In this document: one piece after another, positions 41,899 through 50,598 of the stretch
Layout: each line of letters begins with the position of its first letter
How positions within the stretch are numbered: position 1 is the first letter of the stretch
Assembly: GCA_014584575.1 (NCBI GenBank)
Contig: JACTMP010000032.1
Coordinates: forward strand, 124,001-188,000
Direction: 5' to 3'
DNA from: Chloroflexota bacterium
GTDB taxonomy: Bacteria > Chloroflexota > Anaerolineae > Promineifilales > Promineifilaceae
DNA: 64,000 nt
The notes under the pieces: model-generated
Told to the model about the DNA's origin: nothing
The model's input: the letters and a program-made list of their open reading frames with translations, nothing else
The model's database searches: none
Program-made: the position numbers and the translations under genes

Positions 41899-43473
41899 GT
41901 GAAGCGGCGATGGGTGATTGTTGGCGGAGCGTGTCTGGTGGGGGTAGGGTTGTTTTTAGGTGTGTCGGCTCAGCTTGGGGGACGGTTGGGATTTCCATTG
42001 GACGATGCCTGGATTCACCAGACCTATGCGCGGAATCTGGCGCGGTACGGCCGTTTTGAATATATACCCGGTGTCTCCAGCGCCGGTTCCACCTCCCCCT
42101 TGTGGACATTGCTGCTGGCCCTCGGTTATTTGTTGGGCATCCCTTATTTGCTCTGGACTTATCTGTTGGGTGGCCTGTCGCTGCTGTGTCTGGCCTGGGG
42201 AGCGATGGCTGTCTGGCGGCAACTGTGGCCGGCGCTGGCGGCTAAAGATTGGCTGGCTGGCGTGACGCTGGTGTTGATGTGGCCGTTGCTGTGGGCCGCC
42301 ACCAGCGGCATGGAAACGCTGCTTTTTGCTGCCCTGGGCATGCAAATTGTAGCGTTATATTTGAAAGAGCAGAGATTGGGAGATTGGCGGAGGGGACACC
42401 GCGAGATTAAGAGATTCCCCAATCTCCCAATCTCTCAATCTCTCCTTCTGCTTGGTTTCCTCTCTGGCCTGCTCATCCTCACCCGCCCGGAAGGGATATT
42501 ACTGGTAGGGCTGGTTTTGCTGGGGCTGATTTTACAGGCTGGGGAGTGGCAGGCGCGGTTGGTGCGGGTATTGGTGGTGGCGGGCACGGCCGTGCTGCTC
42601 CTGCTGCCCTACTTTCTCTTCAACTACTGGGCCAACGGTTCGCTCTGGCCGAACACCATGGCGGCTAAACAGACGGAATATGGTGTTTTGCTAGAACAGT
42701 TCATGGGCTGGCGGCTGGCGCAATTGCTTTGGCTCAGCCTGGGCGGCCCGGCGGAGGGCTGGCAGGGGATGAGCAGCGCCCATTTGCTGCTGCTGCCCGG
42801 TTTGCTTTTTGCCGGGTGGCAGGCGCTCAAAAGGGATTGGACAAACCGGCAGTTGGCGCGGACGCTGCCGTTGCTGTGGGCGGGGGGGCATGTGCTGTTG
42901 TATGCCTGGAAGCTGCCGGTGACGTACCAGCACGGCCGTTACCTGCTCGGTGTGATGCCGGTGTGGATTTTGTATGGATTGGCCGGTTGGCTGCTGCTGC
43001 TGTTTGCGCGGCAAGGGGGGCGTGGGTTGTGGCTGGCGCAAAAGGTAGCCCAGTTCACGTTTGTCTTTGTGCTGCTTTTTTTCCTGCTGCAAGGGGCATT
43101 GGCCTATGCCACCGATGTGGCGATTATTGAAGGCGAGATGGTGACTATTGGGCGTTGGTTGGCGGAAAACACACCGCCAGACGCGCTTGTGGCCACGCAT
43201 GATATTGGCGCGATTGGGTACTTTGCGGAACGGCCGTTGCTCGATCTGGCCGGTCTCATCACGCCGGAAGTCATCCCGCTGCTGGCCGATGAAACGGCCG
43301 TGTCTGAATACGTGTTATCCAGTGAAGCCGATTACCTGGTAACGGCGCCGGGGTGGTTGTATACGGCCGTGACCCAATCCGACCACGCCACCTTGCTCTT
43401 TACCACGGAACTCCCGCTCACCCGGCAACAAGGCATCAACAATATGGCCGTGTACCTGCTTCAAAGCCCCTAG
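41899..43473 (+). CDS. GT-C family glycosyltransferase-like membrane protein
   Basis: 524 aa from GTG 41899. The first loop has LDDAWIHQTYARNLARYG, the acidic pair seen in GT-C proteins (compare the aglycosylated-arabinosyl/mannosyl transferase families), and GVSSAGSTSPLWTLLLALG. About ten hydrophobic segments are seen. Residues about 155-180 (LKEQRLGDWRRGHREIKRFP) are encoded by an inverted-arm heptamer repeat lying in a loop. The C-terminal part has HDIGAIGYFAERPLLDLAGL, shared with related proteins. Likely works with the cluster above. Confidence 0.78.
   Translation: MKRRWVIVGGACLVGVGLFLGVSAQLGGRLGFPLDDAWIHQTYARNLARYGRFEYIPGVSSAGSTSPLWTLLLALGYLLGIPYLLWTYLLGGLSLLCLAWGAMAVWRQLWPALAAKDWLAGVTLVLMWPLLWAATSGMETLLFAALGMQIVALYLKEQRLGDWRRGHREIKRFPNLPISQSLLLLGFLSGLLILTRPEGILLVGLVLLGLILQAGEWQARLVRVLVVAGTAVLLLLPYFLFNYWANGSLWPNTMAAKQTEYGVLLEQFMGWRLAQLLWLSLGGPAEGWQGMSSAHLLLLPGLLFAGWQALKRDWTNRQLARTLPLLWAGGHVLLYAWKLPVTYQHGRYLLGVMPVWILYGLAGWLLLLFARQGGRGLWLAQKVAQFTFVFVLLFFLLQGALAYATDVAIIEGEMVTIGRWLAENTPPDALVATHDIGAIGYFAERPLLDLAGLITPEVIPLLADETAVSEYVLSSEADYLVTAPGWLYTAVTQSDHATLLFTTELPLTRQQGINNMAVYLLQSP
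42370..42445. repeat. Inverted-arm heptamer repeat inside a coding sequence
   Basis: GAGATTGGGAGATT and GAGATTAAGAGATT on the left face CCCAATCTCCCAATCTCTCA on the right, and both arms are translated as part of the GT-C protein. The reading frame is uninterrupted. Confidence 0.85.
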
Positions 43474-43494
43474 TACCTCCCTGGTACTATATTG

Positions 43495-43524
43495 TTGCCA
43501 ATGGTTAAATCTTCATGGTATACT
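43495..43524 (+). promoter_or_regulatory. Putative promoter of the two-component pair
   Basis: TTGCCA (43495-43500) and TATACT (43519-43524) with an 18-nt spacer. A small AGTACC/GGTACT hairpin (43473-43488) lies just before it. Confidence 0.55.
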
Positions 43525-43632
43525 GCGTTTGCTCCCAATATATGTAAAGTAGCAATCCAGCCTACACCGCTACCTGAACCTACCGAATGACGTGAGAAAC
43601 TCCCAAATCAAGAAAAGCGAGGTCATAAAGAA

Positions 43633-44325
43633 GTGTCAGAGCAAGTCAAATTACTCATAGTTGATGATCACCCATTGTTTCGTCAAGGATTATGTGACGT
43701 TCTGGAAACCGACCCACAGCTAAAAGTAGTGGGGGAAGCCGCTGACGGGGAGGTAGCCATTGAAAAAGCGTTTGAAGTAAACCCTGATGTCATCCTCATG
43801 GACATCAACCTGCCAACCATCAATGGGTTGCAAGTCACCCGCAAAATCAAGGCCCAATTGCCGGAGATGAAAATCATCATGATCACCGGGTATGATGATG
43901 CCGAGCAGGTTTTTCATGCTTTGCGCGCCGGCGCTTCCGCCTATTGCCCCAAAGACATTACCCCAGAGGCCCTCATCAAAATCATCTACAACGTGCGTGA
44001 CGGCAAATACTATGTGGATGAAAAAACCATGGCTTATGACGAATTGATGGCCTGGGTGGAGCAAAAGATCGGCCGTTTCAACGGGCCACTGGTCAGCGAT
44101 ACGGAGGATTTGTTTGTGCCTCTGTCGCCGCGTGAGATGGAGATTTTGGAGCATGTGACCAAGGGTTTGAGCAACAAAGAGATCGCGTATAAATTGGGCA
44201 TTAGCCATCAAACCGTGAAGAATCACATGACCGCCATTTTGCGCAAACTGCGTGTAGATGATCGCACACAAGCTGCTGTTTATGCGCTGCGGCACGGTTG
44301 GGTCCGTTTGGAAGGCACACGATAA
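43633..44325 (+). CDS. NarL/LuxR-family response regulator
   Basis: 230 aa from GTG 43633 (GAGG upstream). Receiver: IVDDH (acidic pocket), phospho-Asp 57 in ILMDINLPT, Thr 84 and Lys 107. C-terminal LuxR-type HTH at about 163-220 (LSPREMEILEHVTKGLSNKE ... ISHQTVKNHMTAILRKL). It should bind DNA as a phosphorylated dimer. It precedes its likely kinase by 26 nt and the Tad genes, so pilus control is inferred, not shown. Confidence 0.94.
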   Translation: MSEQVKLLIVDDHPLFRQGLCDVLETDPQLKVVGEAADGEVAIEKAFEVNPDVILMDINLPTINGLQVTRKIKAQLPEMKIIMITGYDDAEQVFHALRAGASAYCPKDITPEALIKIIYNVRDGKYYVDEKTMAYDELMAWVEQKIGRFNGPLVSDTEDLFVPLSPREMEILEHVTKGLSNKEIAYKLGISHQTVKNHMTAILRKLRVDDRTQAAVYALRHGWVRLEGTR

Positions 44326-44351
44326 TTCTCAGGCAGGCAGGTTGAAAAGTT

Positions 44352-45425
44352 ATGCTACGTCAATCGTCATTGGATGAAGATGGAACATTTCAGGGGTTTA
44401 TTGAGGATGCTCAAAAAGATTATGAGCAGACACAGCGGGACCTCAAAGAAATAGACATCCTGATTAAACAAAGCACGGCCGAAGTAGAACGGCTGGCCCA
44501 ACGTAATGCACAGGTCTCCAGCTATGCCAAGCAGCTAGAGACTAATTTCGAGACCTTGCCGCGCCAGGATATTAAAGAGGCGTATGAGGCTTTGAATGAT
44601 GTGCAGGTGCGTCTGTATACCATGCGCGGGCAGTTGGAAAAATTGCAAAGTGATCAGCGAAACCTGGAACGCCTGGCTGAATTCCAGCGTCGTTTGGTTG
44701 ATATGGCCGGCTATGGGACGTTACCGTCCATGAGTGGGCGGCGGGGTGGCTCGCCTGAGCAACCAAACGTCATCCGCGTCATTCAAACGGAAGAAGCGGT
44801 GCGCCAAAGCCTGGTGCGCAAGATGCACGACAGTGTGGCTTCTTCTATAAGCAACTTTATTCTGCAAGCCGAAATTTGCCAGCGGTTTTTTGACGTTAAC
44901 CCCGACCGGGCGCGCGCCGAACTCAATGCTTTGAAGAACTCTGCGGGGACTACCTTTAATAATGTCAAAGATTTCATTTTCGATTTGCGGCCTATGATGT
45001 TGGATGACCTGGGGGTTGTGCCCACATTGCGTCGGTATGTGGAATCTTTTCAAGAGAAAAATGGTATACCCGTGCCCATCACCGTCACCGGTGTGGAAAG
45101 ACGACTGGAAAGTCACATCGAGGTAACGATATTTCGCAATGTGCAGGAGTTGTTGACCAATGCGCTGGCACATGCGCAGGCCACCCAGATTCACGTGTCG
45201 GTAGATTTGGCGCCGGATCATGTCACGGCCGTGGTCGAAGACAACGGCAGCGGTTTTAATGTAGATGATGCTCTCAGCAATAGCGGGAGTCGGACTATCG
45301 GCCTGGCTACATTGCGCGAACGAACTGAAATGTTAGGGGGCACATTGAATGTGCAAAGTAGTGTGGGGCAAGGTACCAGAGTTGAATTTGTTATTCCCAT
45401 AGAAGACGCCGAAACCCTTTTTTAG
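44352..45425 (+). CDS. Cytoplasmic histidine kinase, DegS/NarX-type (HisKA_3)
   Basis: 357 aa. No membrane segments. Residues 15-115 form a coiled coil (heptad-like QKDYEQTQRDLKEIDILIKQ). The phospho-acceptor His (about 159) is in SLVRKMHDSVASSISNFILQ, as in HisKA_3. The HATPase_c domain has the N-box VQELLTNALAHAQ, the G1 box VEDNGSGFN and G2 region TIGLATLRERTEMLGGTLNV. It phosphorylates the upstream regulator. The sensed signal may come through the coiled coil, as in DegS. A terminator-like stem-loop follows. Confidence 0.92.
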   Translation: MLRQSSLDEDGTFQGFIEDAQKDYEQTQRDLKEIDILIKQSTAEVERLAQRNAQVSSYAKQLETNFETLPRQDIKEAYEALNDVQVRLYTMRGQLEKLQSDQRNLERLAEFQRRLVDMAGYGTLPSMSGRRGGSPEQPNVIRVIQTEEAVRQSLVRKMHDSVASSISNFILQAEICQRFFDVNPDRARAELNALKNSAGTTFNNVKDFIFDLRPMMLDDLGVVPTLRRYVESFQEKNGIPVPITVTGVERRLESHIEVTIFRNVQELLTNALAHAQATQIHVSVDLAPDHVTAVVEDNGSGFNVDDALSNSGSRTIGLATLRERTEMLGGTLNVQSSVGQGTRVEFVIPIEDAETLF

Positions 45426-45501
45426 GCAGAAAGAATTTTGAAGATTTGAGTACCGTCCTCCTATTGGCAGCGCCGACGATGAAACTTACACCCCGTTTCT
45501 G

Positions 45502-45535
45502 AACAGTCCCATCCCCTGAAAGGGTGACTGTTTTT
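45502..45535 (+). terminator. Terminator-like stem-loop after the kinase gene
   Basis: AACAGTC...CCC pairs with GGGTGACTGTT with small bulges, followed by TTTTTA. It isolates the two-component pair from the Tad genes. Confidence 0.6.
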
Positions 45536-45580
45536 ACCATCCAGGCACCTGTTATGTAAATCTGGAAGCCGCTTCTACTA

Positions 45581-45608
45581 TTGACTTTGCATAGGAACAT
45601 AGTATGAT
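45581..45608 (+). promoter_or_regulatory. Putative promoter of the Tad operon
   Basis: TTGACT (45581-45586) and TATGAT (45603-45608) with a 16-nt spacer lie about 140 nt before cpaE. The remainder of the 319-nt gap holds the terminator and no gene. Confidence 0.55.
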
Positions 45609-45744
45609 GGTCATCAGTCAAAGATTGATTTATGTTATGTTATGAATTGTGTAGCCGTTAACTTTTTCTAAGAGAACTACACTTTGGCAAAGATATTCCC
45701 CTAAGGATATCAGCAAATCGCTACCAGCAGATTTTGGAACCAGA

Positions 45745-47031
45745 ATGGCAGAAAATATACGTGTACTAATTGTTGATGACCTCTCTGAAACACGGGAGAA
45801 TGTGCGTAAGCTGCTTCAATTTGAGTCAGATATTGAAGTGATCGGCCAGGCGGGCACAGGTGAAGAAGCTGTGGAAATGGCACAGCAGTTTCAACCAGAT
45901 ATTATCCTCATGGATATTAACATGCCCGGTATTGATGGCATAGGCGCCAGCCAGAAAATCACCGAACTTGTCCCCTCCGTCCAGATAATCATCATGTCTG
46001 TGCAAAGTGACCCCAATTACTTGCGGCGGGCGATGATGGCAGGCGCCAGGGATTTCTTGACAAAGCCGTTTGGTGGCGATGAGTTAGTGGCAGCAGTGCG
46101 GCGTGTTCATGCCAAACGGCCACATATCCCGGCTGCTCCATCACGGCAGCAAAGGTCGAGCGCCAATGCTCCTGCTGCTGAAATTGACGAAATTCCCGAG
46201 GGGAAAATCATTGCTGTTTTTAGCCCAAAAGGCGGCAGCGGCTGCACCACTATTGCCATTAATGTTGCTGTTACGCTGGCCCGGCGTGGTCAAAAGACGA
46301 TACTGGTTGACGGCAGCCTCCAATTTGGCGATGTTGCGGTTATGCTTGATCTCAAAGGAGCGACCAGTCTGGCTGATATTAGTGAAAGAGGCGAGATTGA
46401 TACCGAGTTGGTCAGTAGTGTTGTGCAAGTACACAAGAGTAATCTGAATGTTTTGTTAGCGCCGCCAAGACCTGAAATGGCCGATGTTATTACTGAGGAG
46501 AATGTCAAGAGCCTTTTGGAGTCTTTGCGCCTTTCTTATGATTTTGTTGTTCTGGATACGTCGTCATATCTCACAGAAAAAACATTAACCATGTTGGATG
46601 TAGCTGACAGAATAATCCTGGTTACACAGCAGAATTTACCAAACCTGAAGAATGCCCGCCTCTTTTTGGACCTCACCGAAAGCCTTGACTATGAACCCAC
46701 CAAAGTTTGGTTGGTGGTTAACCGCGTTTCTGAAGATCAAGGTATTTCTGTTAAAAACATCGGCGATATTTTGAAACGGCCGATTGTCATGGAAATTCCC
46801 ACAGCCGATTTACCCGTCGGCACTGCTGCTAACAGAGGTATCCCTCTGGTTATGGGGCCAAATCAGAAACACCCGATCAGTATATCGTTGATTAGATTAG
46901 CTGATTACAGTCGGCGAGAATTGATCGCCAAACAGCCCGCTGATGGCAAGGTCAAAGCAGCAGGTACTCCAAAAGATTCGGGTGGAATTTTCGGTCGAAT
47001 TTTTGGGAAACGTGAGCAAGCTGGAGATTAA
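45745..47031 (+). CDS. cpaE: Tad pilus assembly ATPase CpaE (receiver + MinD-like)
   Basis: 428 aa. Residues 1-118 are a receiver domain (IVDDL, Asp 57 in ILMDINMPG, Lys 107 in FLTKPF). Residues about 153-400 form a ParA/MinD ATPase with deviant Walker A PKGGSGCTT (about 161-169) and the switch VDGSLQFGD. This domain pair is the CpaE/TadZ signature, used to place the Tad secretion system at a cell pole. The receiver appears to be a complete phosphorylatable one. The stop is 3 nt from the next GTG start. Confidence 0.93.
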   Translation: MAENIRVLIVDDLSETRENVRKLLQFESDIEVIGQAGTGEEAVEMAQQFQPDIILMDINMPGIDGIGASQKITELVPSVQIIIMSVQSDPNYLRRAMMAGARDFLTKPFGGDELVAAVRRVHAKRPHIPAAPSRQQRSSANAPAAEIDEIPEGKIIAVFSPKGGSGCTTIAINVAVTLARRGQKTILVDGSLQFGDVAVMLDLKGATSLADISERGEIDTELVSSVVQVHKSNLNVLLAPPRPEMADVITEENVKSLLESLRLSYDFVVLDTSSYLTEKTLTMLDVADRIILVTQQNLPNLKNARLFLDLTESLDYEPTKVWLVVNRVSEDQGISVKNIGDILKRPIVMEIPTADLPVGTAANRGIPLVMGPNQKHPISISLIRLADYSRRELIAKQPADGKVKAAGTPKDSGGIFGRIFGKREQAGD

Positions 47032-47033
47032 CC

Positions 47034-48419
47034 GTGTCACTATTAAAACGAATTGAACGAAATCAAGATGCACCTGCATCCACTCATACAGCCGAGCCGT
47101 CCAAACTCCAAGAACTGCGAGTAAAAAGAGCGTCACCGGCGGTTGGTTCACGGGATGCCTATGTTGACTTGAAAAATAGAGTGCAACAGAAACTGATTGC
47201 GGAACTGGACCCCAGCATGGATATAACCCAGACATCTGAAGTGCGGGTGACGATTCAAGAAATGTTTGAATCTATGCTGGCCGAGGAAAGCATTGTTCTG
47301 ACCCGAAATGAAAAGCAGCGGTTGTTTGAGGCTATCGTCGCGGAGATCCTAGGGTTTGGTCCGCTGGAGCAATTTCTTCATACTGATGGCGTGACGGAAA
47401 TCATGGTGAATGGCCCCAAGAATGTGTATATTGAGCGCAAGGGGAAGATCACAAAAACCAATGTTGCTTTTGAAGATAATGATCATTTGTTACGCATCAT
47501 AGACCGCATCGTGGCTCCCTTAGGTCGGCGTATTGATGAAGGTTCGCCAATGGTGGACGCGCGCTTACCAGATGGCTCTCGTGTGAATGCTGTTGTTCCC
47601 CCTATTTCCATCAATGGTGCTACTTTAACGATTCGTATTTTCTCCAAGATACCATTTACCATTGAAAATCTGATTGAATTTGGCAGCATCACCCCAGAGG
47701 CGGTTGAGTTTCTCAAGGCTTGTGTGGTGTCTAAGCTGAACGTGATGATTTCTGGGGGGACGGGTTCAGGTAAGACGACGCTCCTGAACATCCTATCTGG
47801 TTTTATACCGGATGATGAACGTATTATTACCATTGAAAATGCGGCCGAACTTCAATTGCGCCAGGATCATGTCGTGACACTGGAATCTCGTAGCGCCAAT
47901 GTGGAAGGGCGAGGTGAAGTGACCATTCAAGACCTGGTGGTTAATTCCTTACGTATGCGCCCTGATCGGATAATTGTTGGCGAGGTGCGCGGTGGCGAGG
48001 CGCTGGATATGCTCCAGGCGATGAATACGGGGCATGATGGAAGTCTGGCGACGGGCCATGCCAATGGGCCGCGCGATATGCTTTCTCGTCTGGAAACGAT
48101 GGTTTTGATGGCCGGTATGGATTTGCCACACCGGGCTATTCGTGAACAGATTTCCTCGGCTATCCACCTGATTGTGCAGCAAGACCGTATGCGCGATGGG
48201 TCACGAAAAGTAGTTTCTATCAGTGAAATTCAGGGCATGGAAGGGGATGTGATTACCATGTCCGAAATTTTTCGATTTGAGCAGACTAATATTGAAAACG
48301 GTAAAGTGATCGGACGGTTACGGCCGACTGGGTTGAGACCAAAATTTATGTGGAAGATTCAGGAATCGGGTATTATGCTGCCACCTTCCATATTTGGTAT
48401 TGGCTCCAGACGACGATAA
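47034..48419 (+). CDS. cpaF: Tad pilus secretion ATPase CpaF/TadA
   Basis: 461 aa from GTG 47034. Type II/IV secretion ATPase: N-terminal domain with EILGFGPLEQFL and VTEIMVNGPKNVYIER, Walker A SGGTGSGKTT (about 240-249), Asp box ERIITIENAAEL, Walker B RPDRIIVGEVRGGEAL and His box DGSLATGHAN. It powers pilus assembly at the inner membrane, acting on TadB and TadC encoded next. Confidence 0.95.
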   Translation: MSLLKRIERNQDAPASTHTAEPSKLQELRVKRASPAVGSRDAYVDLKNRVQQKLIAELDPSMDITQTSEVRVTIQEMFESMLAEESIVLTRNEKQRLFEAIVAEILGFGPLEQFLHTDGVTEIMVNGPKNVYIERKGKITKTNVAFEDNDHLLRIIDRIVAPLGRRIDEGSPMVDARLPDGSRVNAVVPPISINGATLTIRIFSKIPFTIENLIEFGSITPEAVEFLKACVVSKLNVMISGGTGSGKTTLLNILSGFIPDDERIITIENAAELQLRQDHVVTLESRSANVEGRGEVTIQDLVVNSLRMRPDRIIVGEVRGGEALDMLQAMNTGHDGSLATGHANGPRDMLSRLETMVLMAGMDLPHRAIREQISSAIHLIVQQDRMRDGSRKVVSISEIQGMEGDVITMSEIFRFEQTNIENGKVIGRLRPTGLRPKFMWKIQESGIMLPPSIFGIGSRRR

Positions 48420-48448
48420 TGCTGATTCGTTAGTGAGAGGAGGACGTG

Positions 48449-49450
48449 ATGCCCCCCCTTTTGATCATTGTTCTAGGTCTGGTAGGGTTTCTCTTAATTG
48501 CGGGAGCGGCTGTTGCTCTGTTAGCTGGCGGCGGCAAACAAGATGTGGATCAACGTCTGGAACAGTTTGTCAGCACAACAACGGTTGTGGATATTCCTGA
48601 AGAAAGCGTCAGCAAATCTGGTGGCCCCGATGTGGCTGACCGAATGGACAAGGCGCTTTCGGGGCGCAACTTCTTTCAACCAGCTAAAGATAAAATAGCC
48701 AAGGCGGATGTCAAACTGAGGGTTACAGAGTATCTGGTGTTAATTCTCATATGCGCCTGTATAGGAGCTGCACTGGGTTATTTCTTGCCAAGAGATAATT
48801 CCAGATTGTTAGCAGTAGTTGGTTTCCTCATTGGTTCACGTGTGCCTCCTTTCTACATTAACTATGCAGCTTCGCGCCGGATGCGGGCGTTTGATAGTCA
48901 ATTGAGTGATACGCTCAATTTGTGGGTGAATGCGCTGCGTTCAGGTTATAGCGTGTTGCAGGCGATGGAGGCGATTGCTACGGAATTGCCACCGCCTGTA
49001 TCTGTGGAGTTTGAGCGGGTAGTGCAGGAGGTGCGACTGGGGTTGAGCGTGGCCCAGGCGCTGGACAATATGTATAAACGGGTGCCAAGTGAAGACCTGG
49101 ATTTAGTGATCACGGCCGTGAACATTCAACGTGAGGTTGGTGGTAATCTGGCCGAGGTGCTGGACAATATCAGCTTTACCATCCGGGAGCGGGTGCGTAT
49201 CAAGGGTGAAATTCGTACCTTAACTGCTCAGGGGCGTATTTCAGGTACCATTATCAGCCTTTTACCTGTCGTTTTAGGTTTTATTCTTTATCTGATCAAC
49301 CCAGGTTATGTATCCGAATTATGGGTCAAAGAAGCCCCCTGGATCTGGCCAGAAGTCATTCCTTGTGGCTACTTGATGCTCGGCACTGGCTTGATCATGA
49401 TTGCATCCGGTTGGTTTGCCATCCGCAAAATTGTGTCTATCGAAGTTTGA
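48449..49450 (+). CDS. tadB: Tad pilus inner-membrane protein TadB
   Basis: 333 aa from ATG 48449 (AGGAGG 6 nt before; GTG 48446 is too close to it). N-terminal membrane segment LLIIVLGLVGFLLIAGAAVA. T2SF domain with LSDTLNLWVNALRSGYSVLQ, AMEAIATELPPP and two C-terminal membrane helices (TIISLLPVVLGFILYLINPG). It forms the platform on which CpaF acts, together with TadC. Confidence 0.92.
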   Translation: MPPLLIIVLGLVGFLLIAGAAVALLAGGGKQDVDQRLEQFVSTTTVVDIPEESVSKSGGPDVADRMDKALSGRNFFQPAKDKIAKADVKLRVTEYLVLILICACIGAALGYFLPRDNSRLLAVVGFLIGSRVPPFYINYAASRRMRAFDSQLSDTLNLWVNALRSGYSVLQAMEAIATELPPPVSVEFERVVQEVRLGLSVAQALDNMYKRVPSEDLDLVITAVNIQREVGGNLAEVLDNISFTIRERVRIKGEIRTLTAQGRISGTIISLLPVVLGFILYLINPGYVSELWVKEAPWIWPEVIPCGYLMLGTGLIMIASGWFAIRKIVSIEV

Positions 49451-49504
49451 TGCCTGCAACGGCCGTATGTCAGTAGTGATTGATTGTAAGCGGAGATACG
49501 AACT

Positions 49505-50446
49505 ATGTCATTTCCAGTAATACTAGCCATATTTGTTGTTGCCGTACTCATTATTGCTTTGAGCATCCTCCTATTGCGACGCGCGGAAGAAGACCCATTG
49601 ACGGCCCGTATTGACGAATTTGCGGCGCGTGAAGAGATCGTTTCCATTGAAGAAATTGAATTGTCAATGCCGATCACAGATCGAATTTTCGTGCCGCTGC
49701 TGAGAAGGGTAAGCGAATTCCTCATTCGATATACACCACAGCAAACATTGGAGAGTACAACCCGCATGTTGGAACTGGCAGGTAATCCGCGTAATATGCG
49801 GGCGGCTGAGTTCATCGCCTTACGCATTGGGTTTACTGTTTTCATGGGGGGGTTTATTTTTTTGATCATGAACCAAAGCGACGCCCCTTTTAGTCGTCGC
49901 CTTCTTTTTACTTTAGGCGGCGTCGCCATTTCCTGGTTTATGCCCTGGATGTTGTTGCGCTCCAAAGCTGATAGACGCAAGGATGCAGTTATTAAGAAAC
50001 TGCCTGATGCCTTAGACTTGATGACTATCTGTGTGGATGCGGGTTTGGTTTTTAACGCGGCGATGCAAAAAGTGGACGAAAAATGGGATGATCCCCTGGC
50101 TAATGAATTTGGTCGTGTCATCCACGAAATGCAGCTGGGCAAGTCGCGCCGGCAGGCGCTACGGGATATGGCTGACAGAATTGATGTGCCTGATGTGACC
50201 AGTTTTATAGCGGCTGTTGTTCAAGCGGATCAGCTGGGTGTGGGCATCGGTAAGGTCTTACGTATCCAGTCTGAGCAGATGCGCGTACGGCGGCGGCAAC
50301 GCGCCGAAGAAAAGGCACAACAAGCGCCGGTGAAGATGATGTTTCCTATGGTGTTTTTGATTTTCCCCTCCATATTTATTGTGTTGTTGGGGCCGGCAGT
50401 GTTCCAGATTGTGCGTAGCTCGGCGGTAAGAGGTGTAAGAGGCTAA
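49505..50446 (+). CDS. tadC: Tad pilus inner-membrane protein TadC
   Basis: 313 aa. N-terminal membrane helix (ILAIFVVAVLIIALSILLL), two more near residues 115-155, then the T2SF domain with LPDALDLMTICVDAGLVFNA and IHEMQLGKSRRQALRDMADR, and a C-terminal helix (MVFLIFPSIFIVLLGPAVF). Shine-Dalgarno GGAG before the ATG. No prepilin, TadV peptidase or TadE/F/G genes follow; a structured terminator and comF-like gene come next. Confidence 0.92.
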   Translation: MSFPVILAIFVVAVLIIALSILLLRRAEEDPLTARIDEFAAREEIVSIEEIELSMPITDRIFVPLLRRVSEFLIRYTPQQTLESTTRMLELAGNPRNMRAAEFIALRIGFTVFMGGFIFLIMNQSDAPFSRRLLFTLGGVAISWFMPWMLLRSKADRRKDAVIKKLPDALDLMTICVDAGLVFNAAMQKVDEKWDDPLANEFGRVIHEMQLGKSRRQALRDMADRIDVPDVTSFIAAVVQADQLGVGIGKVLRIQSEQMRVRRRQRAEEKAQQAPVKMMFPMVFLIFPSIFIVLLGPAVFQIVRSSAVRGVRG

Positions 50447-50469
50447 CCCTTTTACTCAACCTGGTTTGT

Positions 50470-50550
50470 ATAGACCCTTATCGTGATATTTGCTAGAGAC
50501 GGCATGGTTAAAAACCGGCCTTAGCAAGTATACAAATAGGGTCTATTTTC
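50470..50550 (+). terminator. Long structured terminator after tadC
   Basis: ATAGACCCT (50470-50478) pairs with AGGGTCTAT (50538-50546), and inside it ATATTTGCTA pairs with TAGCAAGTAT (one G-U), followed by a T-rich tail. A two-level stem with this size is unusual for a simple terminator. Confidence 0.65.
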
Positions 50551-50598
50551 TTTTCCCATTGTAGCAGGTTCTTCAGAAGGGATTGCAGGACAGAAGAA

